Below the pieces are notes generated by a model. It was not told where the DNA came from and searched no databases. It worked only from the letters and a program-made list of their open reading frames with translations. A stretch of DNA of 64,000 bases from JAOUEA01 sp963821925 (GTDB lineage: Bacteria > Actinomycetota > UBA4738 > HRBIN12): contig CAWGFO010000007.1 in assembly GCA_963821925.1 (NCBI GenBank), positions 1-64,000 on the forward strand. The letters run 5' to 3'. The stretch's first letter is position 1; each line of letters begins with the position of its first letter. A program made the position numbers and the translations under genes. Below are positions 51,542 through 59,801 of this stretch, piece by piece.

Positions 51542-52272
51542 GACGGTTCCGCCTTGCCGTCGCGGAACGCGAGGAACGCGTCCTCGATCGAGCCCTCGCC
51601 GGGCGCGCTGACCTCGTCGGGTGTGCCCACCGTGAGCACCTCGCCGGCGTTCACGAAGGCGACCCGATCGCACCGGGTGGCCTCCTCCATCACGTGGGTC
51701 GTGACGAGGATCGTGATGCCGGCGTCGCGGAGCGTCGCGAAGCGCTCCCACAGGCTCCGTCGGAGCACCGGGTCGATGCCGACCGTCGGCTCGTCGAGCA
51801 GCAGCAGCGTGGGCTCGTGCACCATCGCGCACGACAGGTTCGCGAGCTGTCGCTGCCCGCCCGACAGCGTGCGCACCGGCCGGTCCTCATCGCCCTCGAG
51901 GTGCACGAGCGCCACCAGCTCGGCGATGCGCTCGGCCACGCGGGCCCGGGTCAGCCCGTACACGCGGCCGAAGAAGCCGAGGTTCTCGCGCAACGACAGG
52001 TCCTCGTAGAGCGCGGCCGCCTGCGTCATGTAGCCGACGTCGGCGGCGGTCGCGCGGCCCGGACGCCGGCCGAGGACCTCGACGTCGCCGTCGTCGGGCG
52101 CGAGCAGCCCCGCGACGACACGGATGAACGTGGTCTTGCCCGCGCCGTTCGGACCGACGAGCCCGAGGATCTCGCCCGTCCGCACCTCCAGGTCGAAGCC
52201 GTCGAGCGCAAGGACGTCCCCGAAGCTGCGCGCGAGCCCGCTCGACCGGATCGCGAGGTCCGTGGCGATCAC
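51538..52272 (-). CDS. ABC transporter ATP-binding protein
   Basis: 244-residue ATPase pairing with the ABC-2 permease. Walker A GPNGAGKTT (about 40-48), Q-loop YMTQAAALYEDL, signature TLSGGQRQLANLSC, Walker B PTLLLLDEPTVGIDP, H-loop TTHVMEEA. GTG start; AGGAGG abuts it directly, closer than usual, so either spacing is atypical or the real start is not resolved. Located 83 bases downstream of the SDR gene on the same strand. Confidence 0.92.
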   Translation of the reverse strand: MIATDLAIRSSGLARSFGDVLALDGFDLEVRTGEILGLVGPNGAGKTTFIRVVAGLLAPDDGDVEVLGRRPGRATAADVGYMTQAAALYEDLSLRENLGFFGRVYGLTRARVAERIAELVALVHLEGDEDRPVRTLSGGQRQLANLSCAMVHEPTLLLLDEPTVGIDPVLRRSLWERFATLRDAGITILVTTHVMEEATRCDRVAFVNAGEVLTVGTPDEVSAPGEGSIEDAFLAFRDGKAEPS

Positions 52273-52355
52273 CTCCTGCTCGCCATGCTGTCACCGCGCG
52301 CTGCCGGCCGCGAGGCCGAACGGCCCGGAGCGCGGGGGCGCACCGCCATCCGGGT

Positions 52356-53324
52356 TCACGCCGAGGTCAGACGCTCCACGAGCTCCCACAGGCGGGCGCG
52401 CTCCTCGGCCGAGGTGCGCGTGCTCGGCACCTTGTCGGTCGAGCGCGGGTGTCGGTCGAGCCAGAGCTTGCCGGTCGAGCGGCCGGGCTCGTCGGCGGCC
52501 GCGAGCCACACGATCGTGTCGGCGCCCTCGCCACGATCGCGCAGCAGCGGTCCGATCAGCTTCGAGAAGGTCGGCAGGCTGTCGTGGATCCCGGGCGTGT
52601 CGGCCCAGCCCGGGTGCATCGCGTGCACGGCGACGCCGTCGTCGCGCAGGCGCTTCGCCCACTCCTCGGTGAGCACGACCTGCGCGCGCTTCGCCTTCGC
52701 GTAGGCCACGGAGCCCTTGTAGCCATCGGGGCCGAGCTCCAGCGTGTCGACCTCGAGCCGCTGCGTGTACATCCCCCCCGAGGTCACCCAGATCACGCGC
52801 GAGCCCGCGGTGAGGAGCGGTCGCAGCTCGCGCGTCAGCAGGTGCGGCGCGAGGACCATCGTCGCGAAGGTGACCTCGTGGCCCTGCGGCGTCTCGCGGT
52901 ACTCGGTGAGGAGCGCGCCCGCGTTGTGGACGAGCACGTCGAGCCGCGGTTCCCGCGCGAGGATCTCGGCCGCGACGCGCCGCGTGGCCTCGAGGTCGCC
53001 GAGGTCCGCGAGGTACACCCCCACGTCGTCGTTCCCGGTCTCGGCGACGATCGCCGCTCGGGCGGCCTCCGCCTTGTCCCCCGAGCGCCCCAGCAGCCGG
53101 AGGCTCGCACCCATGCGTGCGAGCGTGGTGGCGGCCTCGAGGCCGAGCCCGGAGGTCGCCCCGGTCACGAGCACGACGGTGCCGTCGAGCCGCCGCGCGG
53201 TGAGGTCCTCCCAGTCGAACAGCCGTCGCCGGGCCTCGTACCCGACCTTCGTGAAGCTGCCGATCACCGAGAGCTCGAGGAGGCCGTCGGCGAGCTGGCG
53301 CGGATCGGGCAGGCTGGTCGTCAT
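52356..53324 (-). CDS. SDR oxidoreductase (DHRS12-like)
   Basis: 322-residue short-chain dehydrogenase of the group with an N-terminal extension (LFDWEDLTARRLDG) before the cofactor site, as in DHRS12. VVLVTGATSGLGLEAATTL, LDVLVHNAGALL, WVTSGGMYTQRL (catalytic Ser) and YAKAKRAQVVL (catalytic Tyr/Lys), then HPGWADTPGI. Start at 53322-53324; GGAGG precedes it but only one base away. Lipid or carbonyl substrate is possible; unknown. Confidence 0.88.
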   Translation of the reverse strand: MTTSLPDPRQLADGLLELSVIGSFTKVGYEARRRLFDWEDLTARRLDGTVVLVTGATSGLGLEAATTLARMGASLRLLGRSGDKAEAARAAIVAETGNDDVGVYLADLGDLEATRRVAAEILAREPRLDVLVHNAGALLTEYRETPQGHEVTFATMVLAPHLLTRELRPLLTAGSRVIWVTSGGMYTQRLEVDTLELGPDGYKGSVAYAKAKRAQVVLTEEWAKRLRDDGVAVHAMHPGWADTPGIHDSLPTFSKLIGPLLRDRGEGADTIVWLAAADEPGRSTGKLWLDRHPRSTDKVPSTRTSAEERARLWELVERLTSA

Positions 53325-53359
53325 GCCTCCACGGAACCACAGGGAGCTCGGAACGACGA

Positions 53360-53390
53360 ACGGCCCGCCGCGCGGAGCGCGGCGGGCCGT
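53360..53390 (-). terminator. Strong hairpin terminator of the cold-shock gene
   Basis: Perfect 14-bp stem ACGGCCCGCCGCGC / GCGCGGCGGGCCGT (53360-53373, 53377-53390) with a three-base loop, four bases past the csp stop. No T-run. It separates csp from the SDR gene downstream. Confidence 0.8.
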
Positions 53391-53394
53391 CACG

Positions 53395-53607
53395 TCACTG
53401 CGTCGGTTCGACGACGCGGACGCTCGACGCCTGCGGGCCCTTCTGGCCCTGCGTGACCTCGAACTCCACCGCCTGGCCCTCCTCCAGGTTGCGGTACCCC
53501 TCGCCTTCGATCGAGCTGAAGTGCACGAAGACGTCGGGACCGTCCGTCTGGGTGATGAAGCCGAACCCCTTCTCGGAGCTGAACCACTTCACGGTGCCGG
53601 TTGCCAT
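53395..53607 (-). CDS. Cold-shock protein (CspA family)
   Basis: 70-residue single-stranded nucleic-acid-binding OB-fold protein and RNA chaperone. TGTVKWFSSEKGFGFIT holds RNP1 (KGFGFI) and DVFVHFSSI is RNP2. AGGAAGGAGG lies close before the ATG. A monocistronic gene with its own terminator, as is common for abundant Csp. Confidence 0.97.
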   Translation of the reverse strand: MATGTVKWFSSEKGFGFITQTDGPDVFVHFSSIEGEGYRNLEEGQAVEFEVTQGQKGPQASSVRVVEPTQ

Positions 53608-53752
53608 CGGCGTTCCCCTCCTTCCTCGGCCGTTGCGGACGGTGCCATGGTGCGGTGTCCGTCGGCCACCGGCGCGAACGCCGGGAGGGAACTGCTCGAG
53701 CGACGACTCGTGAGTGACGACTGCGATGCGATGAACCCTCGACGCGCACGAT
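53608..53752 (-). promoter_or_regulatory. Long 5' leader and possible promoter of the cold-shock gene
   Basis: Upstream of the csp start the minus strand holds a purine-rich ribosome site (GAGGAAGGAGGGGA) and, about 140 bases up, TATCGT as a possible -10. That would give a leader of more than 100 nt, usual for cold-regulated csp mRNAs. No coding frame supported in it. Confidence 0.35.
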
Positions 53753-53770
53753 ACCGGGCGCGCCGCGCGC

Positions 53771-53885
53771 GCGCCACTCGATCCGCGCGTACGAGCACGC
53801 GGGCTTCGTGCGGGGCGAGGTCTACGTGCGCCGGTTCGCCGACGGGATCGAGAAGGAGTTCCTCAGGATGACCCGCCCGGCGTGA
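53771..53885 (+). pseudogene. C-terminal remnant of a GNAT acetyltransferase
   Basis: One plus-strand frame reads HSIRAYEHAGFVRGEVYVRR then FADGIEKEFLRMTRPA and stops at 53883-53885. It is the standard last third of a GNAT domain (N-x-x-S-I-x-x-Y-E-x-x-G-F...D-G...D-x-x-x-M). No start and no upstream two-thirds exist; the frame simply opens in GC-rich sequence near 53765. Codon use is native. Its end overlaps the converging membrane gene by 23 bases. Confidence 0.7.
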
Positions 53886-55014
53886 CGGCGGCGGCCGCCG
53901 TCGCATCCGCGGCATCGCGCTCGCGTACCGCGCGCAGGTAGGCGGTGCGCGCCGTGAACGTGTCCCGCAGCTCCTCGGTGAGCTGGTCGATGAACAGCTC
54001 GCGGTAGTTCCGGTCGACCAGCATGCCGACCGCGTAGTAGAGGCCGGCGAACGCGGCGACGCCGGTCGAGACACGGAGCAGCTCGCTCGTCACCGTGACG
54101 TCGTTCCCGGGGAACGCGATCGTGACCAGCGCGTGGGTCGGCTCGAGCAGCCACACGGCCCGCACCGAGGCGGGAACGAGCAAGGCGCCGATCACCACGT
54201 AGAACAGCCAGACCGCCGCCGAGACGAGCAGCACCTGCAGCGACTCGCTCACGAAGACGACGACGGCCAGGTTGATCCGCTCGCGGCGGCGCAGGGGCTC
54301 GGCGGCGGTCCCGACGTCCTCCTCGACCTCGCGCACGGCGTGCGGGATCTGCACGATCAGGAACGTCGACCCCAGGAGCACGAAGAGCGCGATCGCGGTC
54401 CAGTAGCGGCCGGGCGCGGGCTCCGTGAACACCTGCCAGGTCTCGGTGGCCAGGAACGACACCAGCGAGAAGAAGAGGAGCAGCGGCACGGCGCGCACGA
54501 GCAGCGGGAGCGCCAGGCGCAGCTGGGTGAGCAGGCGCCCGACGGCCCACCCGATGATCGAGAACACGCCGTAGCCGACCACCGCGTACACGACGCCCAG
54601 GAGCGCGAGGTTCACGAGCATCGTGGTGATCCCGAAGCGCCACTGCCCGTTGAACACGATCGGGAGCAGCCCGGGGAGCACGACGAACGCGACCAGCTCG
54701 GGCCAGCCGAGCCGCCTCGGGATCGACGCGAACGGCCGACCGCGCGCGACGTTCAGCAGGCCGAAGGCGCCCAGCATCACGCCGACCCCGCCCAGGAAGA
54801 ACAGGAGGTTCTCCCACCAGCGTGCCTCGACGTCGAGGGCGTTCACGATCTGCGCCATGAACACGACCGTCAGGAACGGGATCGCCCGCGTGAAGATGTC
54901 GTCGGTGGCCGAGTACCCCACGATCATGTTGGGCAGGCCCGCCCGGCGGAAGGACCGCTCGAACGCGCTGATCTGCCGGCCGGCATCGTCGCTCACCCGG
55001 CGATGCAACCACAT
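53863..55014 (-). CDS. Multi-pass membrane protein, unknown function
   Basis: 383 residues with about eight to nine membrane helices (TRAIPFLTVVFMAQIV, LLFFLGGVGVMLGAFGLL, ELVAFVVLPGLLPIVF, TMLVNLALLGVVYAVVGYGV, LLVRAVPLLLFFSLVSFLA, YWTAIALFVLLGSTFLIVQI, LLVSAAVWLFYVVIGALL) and a charged C-terminal tail (ELFIDQLTEELRDTFTAR). No family recognised with confidence. Start is either ATG 55014 or GTG 54996, neither with a ribosome site. Divergent from the PIG-L gene. Confidence 0.75.
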   Translation of the reverse strand: MWLHRRVSDDAGRQISAFERSFRRAGLPNMIVGYSATDDIFTRAIPFLTVVFMAQIVNALDVEARWWENLLFFLGGVGVMLGAFGLLNVARGRPFASIPRRLGWPELVAFVVLPGLLPIVFNGQWRFGITTMLVNLALLGVVYAVVGYGVFSIIGWAVGRLLTQLRLALPLLVRAVPLLLFFSLVSFLATETWQVFTEPAPGRYWTAIALFVLLGSTFLIVQIPHAVREVEEDVGTAAEPLRRRERINLAVVVFVSESLQVLLVSAAVWLFYVVIGALLVPASVRAVWLLEPTHALVTIAFPGNDVTVTSELLRVSTGVAAFAGLYYAVGMLVDRNYRELFIDQLTEELRDTFTARTAYLRAVRERDAADATAAAAVTPGGSS

Positions 55015-55047
55015 CGCGCCGCAGGTTCCCGTATCCGCGGCCCGCGC

Positions 55048-55053
55048 TACTCT
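55048..55053 (+). promoter_or_regulatory. -10 box of a leaderless promoter for the PIG-L gene
   Basis: TACTCT, seven bases before the ATG at 55061, no ribosome site between. Confidence 0.5.
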
Positions 55054-55060
55054 GGCCGCC

Positions 55061-55759
55061 ATGACCTTCGCCTCCGCCATGGTGCTCGTCGCCCACCCCG
55101 ACGACGCCGACTTCATGTGTGCCGGGACCGTCGCCGGGTGGGCGCGCGACGGATGCGAGGTGCACTACGTGCTGTGCACCGACGGATCGGCCGGCTCGAA
55201 CGAACCCGGCGTCACGCGGGAGCAGATGCGCGAGATCCGCGCGCGCGAGCAACGCGACGCCGCCGACGTGCTGGGCGTGAAGAGCGTCACGATCCTCGGC
55301 GAGCTCGACGGGATGCTCGAGGTCACGCTCGACACGCGCCGCAAGGTCTGCCGCGAGGTGCGGCGGCTGCGTCCCGAGGTCCTGGTGGCGCCCGACCCGA
55401 GCCGGCTCTGGTCGTCGAGCGGGTACATCAACCACTCGGACCACAAGGCCGCGGGGAACCTCGCCCTGTCGGCCGTGATGCCCGACGCACCTTCGCGCCC
55501 GATGTTCCCCGAGTTGCTCGACGAGGGGCTCGAGCCGTACGAGATCCCCAACCTCTGGCTCTCGTCCGAGGACGTCGACACGTACGTCGACATCACCGAC
55601 ACGATCGACCTGAAGCTCCTCGCGCTGTCGCAGCACGTCTCCCAGGAGGCCGAGGCGGCGTCCCCCTGGGTGCGCGAACGGGCCCGTGAGCTGGGGGAAC
55701 TCGCGGGGTTCGAGTACGCGGAGGGGTTCAAGGCGTTCACGCTGCGCGACGACGAGTAG
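55061..55759 (+). CDS. PIG-L family N-deacetylase
   Basis: 232-residue zinc deacetylase of the LmbE/PIG-L/MshB family, which removes acetyl from GlcNAc conjugates. Zinc motif LVAHPDDADFMCAG (His, Asp, Asp) and the third ligand in INHSDHKAAG are present, along with VLCTDGSAGSNEPG. Actinobacterial members include MshB (mycothiol) and Mca; assignment among these is not possible here. Four bases separate it from the DUF5319 gene, so they are co-transcribed. Confidence 0.92.
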   Translation: MTFASAMVLVAHPDDADFMCAGTVAGWARDGCEVHYVLCTDGSAGSNEPGVTREQMREIRAREQRDAADVLGVKSVTILGELDGMLEVTLDTRRKVCREVRRLRPEVLVAPDPSRLWSSSGYINHSDHKAAGNLALSAVMPDAPSRPMFPELLDEGLEPYEIPNLWLSSEDVDTYVDITDTIDLKLLALSQHVSQEAEAASPWVRERARELGELAGFEYAEGFKAFTLRDDE

Positions 55760-55762
55760 GGG

Positions 55763-56266
55763 ATGGACATGGAGCACGACGAGCCGATCGAGCTCACCCC
55801 CGACGAGCGCGCCGACATCGAGGCCGATCTCTTCGACCTGGCCGCGATGCGCGTGATCTTCGAGCCGCAGTCGGTGAAGGGCGTCGTGATCGCGTGCCAG
55901 GACTGCGGCGCGAACCACTACTACGAGTGGGAGCTGCTCCTCGAGAACCTCGAGCACATGCTGAAGACCGGGGAGCCCCGGATGCACGAGCCGCCGTTCG
56001 AGATCCTCGAAGAGGAATACATCCAGTGGGACTACGGGAAGGGCTACGTCGACGCGGTGGCCGACCACGGCCTGGAGCCCGACCGCCGGATCGAGGTCAC
56101 GCAGTGCCCCTGGTGCGAGACGCCGTTCGCCGAGGACCACTCGTACTGCCCCCGGTGCGGCCGCTCGATGGGCACGGTGCGCCTCTACCGCGAGCTGCTC
56201 GATCGCGGCTTCGAGGAGCGCGACGTCCGGGCCCTGCTCGTACGTGCGGGCTACGAGCCCTTCTGA
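55763..56266 (+). CDS. DUF5319 family protein with added zinc ribbon
   Basis: 167-residue acidic protein. The main part matches DUF5319, a family largely limited to Actinobacteria: GVVIACQDCGANHYYEWELL, EHMLKTGEPRMHEPPFE, YIQWDYGKGYVDAV. It then carries CPWCETPF and YCPRCGRSMG, a four-cysteine zinc ribbon, and a short helical tail. Function unknown. The last 16 bases overlap the converging ligD gene. It is a good marker for the phylum. Confidence 0.85.
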   Translation: MDMEHDEPIELTPDERADIEADLFDLAAMRVIFEPQSVKGVVIACQDCGANHYYEWELLLENLEHMLKTGEPRMHEPPFEILEEEYIQWDYGKGYVDAVADHGLEPDRRIEVTQCPWCETPFAEDHSYCPRCGRSMGTVRLYRELLDRGFEERDVRALLVRAGYEPF

Positions 56267-58794
56267 GCCCGCCGCGGGCGCTCCAGGACGCACTCATCGG
56301 GGGTCTTGTCGGGCCGCAGGCCCTTGAAGCTCGGGGCGCGCATCTTGTTCGAGCCTCTCGTGAGCTCGAGGTACTCGACCTCGCATACGAGCTCGGGTTC
56401 GACGAACGTCGCGCCCTTCACGGCTGCGAGCTCGGGATCGTCGATCGGCGGGGCGTCGCGCTCGATCCCCGCGAGCGTCTCGCGGAGCTGGGCGAGGGTC
56501 CTGTCGGTGAACCCCGAGCCGACCTGACCCACCCAGGTCCAGGTTCCGTCGTCGAGCGCGGCGACCAGCAGCGCGCCGAACGATCCGGCGCGGCCCCGCT
56601 GTCCGGGCGTCCATCCGACGACCACGACGTCCTGCGTGTTGCGGAGCTTGATCTTGCGCCAGTCGGGTGAGCGCCGCCCGGGCAGGTAGGTCGACCCGAG
56701 CCGCTTCGCGACCACGCCCTCGAGGCCGAGCTCCTTCGCGCTCGCGACGAACGCGTTCCCCTGGCCGTCGACCGACGTCACGACCTGCAGGCGGTGGTCG
56801 GTCTCGACGACCAGCTCCAGGAGCTCGCGGCGCTCCTCCAGCTTCAGCTGGGTCGTGTCGTGGCCGTCGAGCCACAACAGGTCGAACACCACGAGCGCCA
56901 CCGGGATCGACTTCGCGACGCGAGCGATCTCCCGCTCTTTCGTGAGGTTCATCCGCTGCTGCAGGGTCTCGAAGGAGTCTCGCCCCTCGGCGTCGAACGC
57001 CACGATCTCGCCGTCGATCACGGCGTTCACCTGGTCGACGAGCTCGTGGATCATCCGGAGCTCGGGGTAGGTGCCGGTCACGTCCCGTCCGGAGCGTGTG
57101 CGCAGGGTGGTCTCCCCGGTGGTCAGCTCCGCGAGGCACCTGATCCCGTCGAGCTTCGGCTCGAAGCGCCACTTCGGGTCGTCGAAGGCCTCCCACCCGC
57201 CCTCGGCGAGCATCGGCTCGAGCGTGCCGGGCGACGGGATCAGGGGCGCGTCCTGCGCGCTCGCGAGGAACGCGAGCCAGTTCTGTCGCGTCTTCACGAA
57301 GTGGAACTCGAGTCCCGGGTACCGGCGCCCGTGGAGCCGGAACGAGACCTTGTCGTCGGTCCACTCGACCGGCTCGTACCAGCCGTCGTCGAAGATCCGC
57401 ACCTCGCCGGCGCCGTAGTGGCCCTCGGGGATCGTGCCCTCGAACCGCCCGTACTCGAGCGGGTGGTCCTCGGTGCGGACGGCCAGGCGCTTGTCGCCCT
57501 TCGCGGTCGGCAGGCCCTTCGGCACCGCCCAGCTCGGGAGCGCTCCGTCGCGCTCGAGGCGGACGTCGTAGTGGAGCGCGGTCGCACGGTGCTTGTGGAT
57601 CACGAACGAGGTGCCCTCGCGGTCGGCGATCTCGCCGGGCGCCGGCTCGGGCGTGCCCTCGAAGTCGCGGCGCCGCACGTACTCCATCAGCTTCGGGTCC
57701 TTCGACGCCGCCGCGACCTCTTCGCTCGTGCGCGAGGCCACCGAGGCCGCCGACGTGCGGGGGAGCGGCCGCGCCATCGGGTCCTCGTCCTCGGCCGTGA
57801 CGTCGAGCGCCTCGAACGCGTCCGACAGATCGTTCACCGGTCCCTCGCGTACCGGCGCGAACAGGTCGCCGTTCGCGGCGAACCGCTCCCACACCGTGTC
57901 GATCCGGAAGTCGTACGGCTCGAACCCGCCCTCCATCACCTCGTCCCACGTGAGGGGCGTCGAGAGCGAGGCGCCGCGCTCGGGCCGCATCGAGTACGCG
58001 GCCGCGATGTTCGCCCCGGCGCGGTTCATGTTGTGGTCGATGAAGACCTTGCCGGTCCGGTCGTCGATCTTCCACGCCATCGTCGTGCGGTCGGGGTCGG
58101 CGCGCGTGATCAGGCGCCCGCACGCGCCCACGAAGGCGCGCACCTGCCCGTAGGTGTAGGCGCCGCGCTCGACCGGCAGGTAGATCTGCAGGCCCGTGGC
58201 CCCGCTCGTCTTCGGGTAGCCGGTCAGGCCGAGCTGGTCCAACAGGGTCTTGATGTGGCGCGCGACGATCAGCACGTCCTCGTACGTGTACGGCGGGAAC
58301 GGGTCGAGGTCGAAGAACAGGTAGTCGGGATGCTCGACGTCGTCGCAGCGAGAGTGCAGCGGGTGCATCTCGATGCACCCGAGGTTCGCCACGTAGAGCA
58401 GCGCCGCCTCGTCGTTCACGATCAGGTAGTCGATCACGCCCTTCTTGGCGTCTTCCGACAGCACGCGGCACCGCTCGATCCAGTCGGGCGTGTGCGAGGG
58501 CGCGGTCTTCTCGTAGAAGAACTCGCCGTCGACGCCGTCGGGCATCCGCTTCATCGTGAGCGGGCGCGACGCGAGGTGGGGCACGATCAGGTGGGCGACG
58601 TTCGCGTAGTAGTTCACGAGGTCGCCCTTCGTGTAGCCCTCGTCGGGCCAGTACGGCTTGTCGAGGTTCGAGAGACGCAGCTCGCGGCCGCCCACCTCGG
58701 TCCACCACGCGTCGCCGTCCTTGCGCACCTCGATCGTGCGCGGCAGGTCCACGGTGAACGCGGTCCCGGTCGAGCGTCGTTTCCTGGCGGCCAC
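56251..58794 (-). CDS. ligD: ATP-dependent DNA ligase LigD (polymerase-phosphoesterase-ligase)
   Basis: 847-residue NHEJ ligase. Primase-like polymerase domain first (LSNLDKPYWPDEGYTKGDLV, DYLFFDLDPFPPYT with the catalytic DxD, YPKTSGATGLQIYLP), then 3'-phosphoesterase (FVIHKHRATALHYDVRLERD, PKGLPTAKGDKRLAV), then ligase with KLDG lysine near 546 (FEPKLDGIRC), DGEIVAFD, and GLEGVVAKRLGSTY. GTG start at 58792-58794 sits six bases after a TACCAT box, fixing a leaderless start. Works with the Ku gene at 61483. The domain order is that of mycobacterial LigD. Confidence 0.97.
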   Translation of the reverse strand: MAARKRRSTGTAFTVDLPRTIEVRKDGDAWWTEVGGRELRLSNLDKPYWPDEGYTKGDLVNYYANVAHLIVPHLASRPLTMKRMPDGVDGEFFYEKTAPSHTPDWIERCRVLSEDAKKGVIDYLIVNDEAALLYVANLGCIEMHPLHSRCDDVEHPDYLFFDLDPFPPYTYEDVLIVARHIKTLLDQLGLTGYPKTSGATGLQIYLPVERGAYTYGQVRAFVGACGRLITRADPDRTTMAWKIDDRTGKVFIDHNMNRAGANIAAAYSMRPERGASLSTPLTWDEVMEGGFEPYDFRIDTVWERFAANGDLFAPVREGPVNDLSDAFEALDVTAEDEDPMARPLPRTSAASVASRTSEEVAAASKDPKLMEYVRRRDFEGTPEPAPGEIADREGTSFVIHKHRATALHYDVRLERDGALPSWAVPKGLPTAKGDKRLAVRTEDHPLEYGRFEGTIPEGHYGAGEVRIFDDGWYEPVEWTDDKVSFRLHGRRYPGLEFHFVKTRQNWLAFLASAQDAPLIPSPGTLEPMLAEGGWEAFDDPKWRFEPKLDGIRCLAELTTGETTLRTRSGRDVTGTYPELRMIHELVDQVNAVIDGEIVAFDAEGRDSFETLQQRMNLTKEREIARVAKSIPVALVVFDLLWLDGHDTTQLKLEERRELLELVVETDHRLQVVTSVDGQGNAFVASAKELGLEGVVAKRLGSTYLPGRRSPDWRKIKLRNTQDVVVVGWTPGQRGRAGSFGALLVAALDDGTWTWVGQVGSGFTDRTLAQLRETLAGIERDAPPIDDPELAAVKGATFVEPELVCEVEYLELTRGSNKMRAPSFKGLRPDKTPDECVLERPRRAQKGS

Positions 58795-58800
58795 GCGCCG

Positions 58801-58806
58801 ATGGTA
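58801..58806 (-). promoter_or_regulatory. -10 box of a leaderless promoter for ligD
   Basis: TACCAT on the minus strand, six bases before the GTG at 58794. No ribosome site in the gap. Confidence 0.55.
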
Positions 58807-58953
58807 GTCGCCCGCGACGTCACGCCCCGTGACCTGCGGCGGAGGGGACCTTCGGACGGTGCCCTGCGGCAGGCCCGAGGCCACGATGACGGTGGAGGCG
58901 AGTGCCCACTGCTGTGCTGCGAGCTCCCCGGCCCACGGGAGGAGATGGAAGGC

Positions 58954-59178
58954 ATGCGACGTCCGCCGATCCGATCGCTCGTCCCGCTCGCGGCCATGGC
59001 TGCGAGCCGGATGAGCGACGCGGCCTCCACCGCGGGTACCGAGTCGACCGCGGCCGGATGGCTGGCCCTCGCGATCGCGATCACCGCCCTCGTCCTCGCG
59101 ATCGGGTTCGTCATGATCACCGCGGCGCACGGACCGCATCGTCCGGCGCATCGGGGAGGGCACCCCCGTGCGACATGA
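58954..59178 (+). CDS. Small single-helix membrane protein
   Basis: 74 residues: basic start (MRRPPIRSLVPLAAM), a Ser/Thr/Ala stretch, one membrane helix (GWLALAIAITALVLAIGFVM) and a His/Arg-rich tail. GGGAGGAG lies nine bases before this ATG; an earlier ATG at 58945 abuts that site and is less likely. No family recognised. Divergent from ligD. Confidence 0.6.
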   Translation: MRRPPIRSLVPLAAMAASRMSDAASTAGTESTAAGWLALAIAITALVLAIGFVMITAAHGPHRPAHRGGHPRAT

Positions 59179-59282
59179 TCGGTCGGCTCCCGGGCCGGGC
59201 CGGGCGCTCGCCCGGCCGACCCTCGTGTGATAGGAACCGTGGGCTGACCTGAGGAACGGCATACGAGGATCGGGGGGAACCG

Positions 59283-59801
59283 ATGGAACGCTTGAAGCGC
59301 AACCCGGGGGCCTGGGGCCTGGCGATCGGGGGCGTCGTGATCGTCGTCTCGACGGTCATGATCTGGTTCGACTACACGAACACGTCGACGGGCACGACCA
59401 CCACGCTGCGCGCGCTCGACGCCGTCACAGGCCAGACGATCCTCTTCATCGGCTGCCTCGTCGCCCTCTGCGCGCTCGGCGTCGCCGCGTCCTCGGCAGG
59501 GGGGCGGTTCCTGTGGGGAGGGCTCGGGCTGCTGATGGCCGGCGTGGTGCTGGCCGGCGCGATCTGGGCGCTGGTCGACCCAGAGTCGTTCTCGTCGAAC
59601 ATGGCCACGACGCAGGCGATCTCGAAGCTGGCGCTCCCGGGGAGCATCGAGTCCGCATCCGACGCCGCGTCGAAGGCCTTCGATGATGGGACCCTGACGG
59701 TCGCGGTCAGGATCGGGGTCTGGGTCGCGCTCGCCGGCGGGCTGATCGGCGTGGCCGGCGGCCTGCTCTCGTTCCGCAAGAAGCGCCCGGCCGAGGAGTG
59801 A
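59283..59801 (+). CDS. Four-helix membrane protein, unknown function
   Basis: 172 residues with four helices: WGLAIGGVVIVVSTVMIWF, TILFIGCLVALCALGVAA, LWGGLGLLMAGVVLAGAIWAL and VGVWVALAGGLIGVAGGLLSF (as read, VRIGVWVAL). A Thr-rich loop after the first helix faces outside. Ends in RKKRPAEE. GGGGGGAA precedes the ATG. The stop overlaps the GTG of the peptidase gene, hinting at joint expression. Confidence 0.75.
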   Translation: MERLKRNPGAWGLAIGGVVIVVSTVMIWFDYTNTSTGTTTTLRALDAVTGQTILFIGCLVALCALGVAASSAGGRFLWGGLGLLMAGVVLAGAIWALVDPESFSSNMATTQAISKLALPGSIESASDAASKAFDDGTLTVAVRIGVWVALAGGLIGVAGGLLSFRKKRPAEE

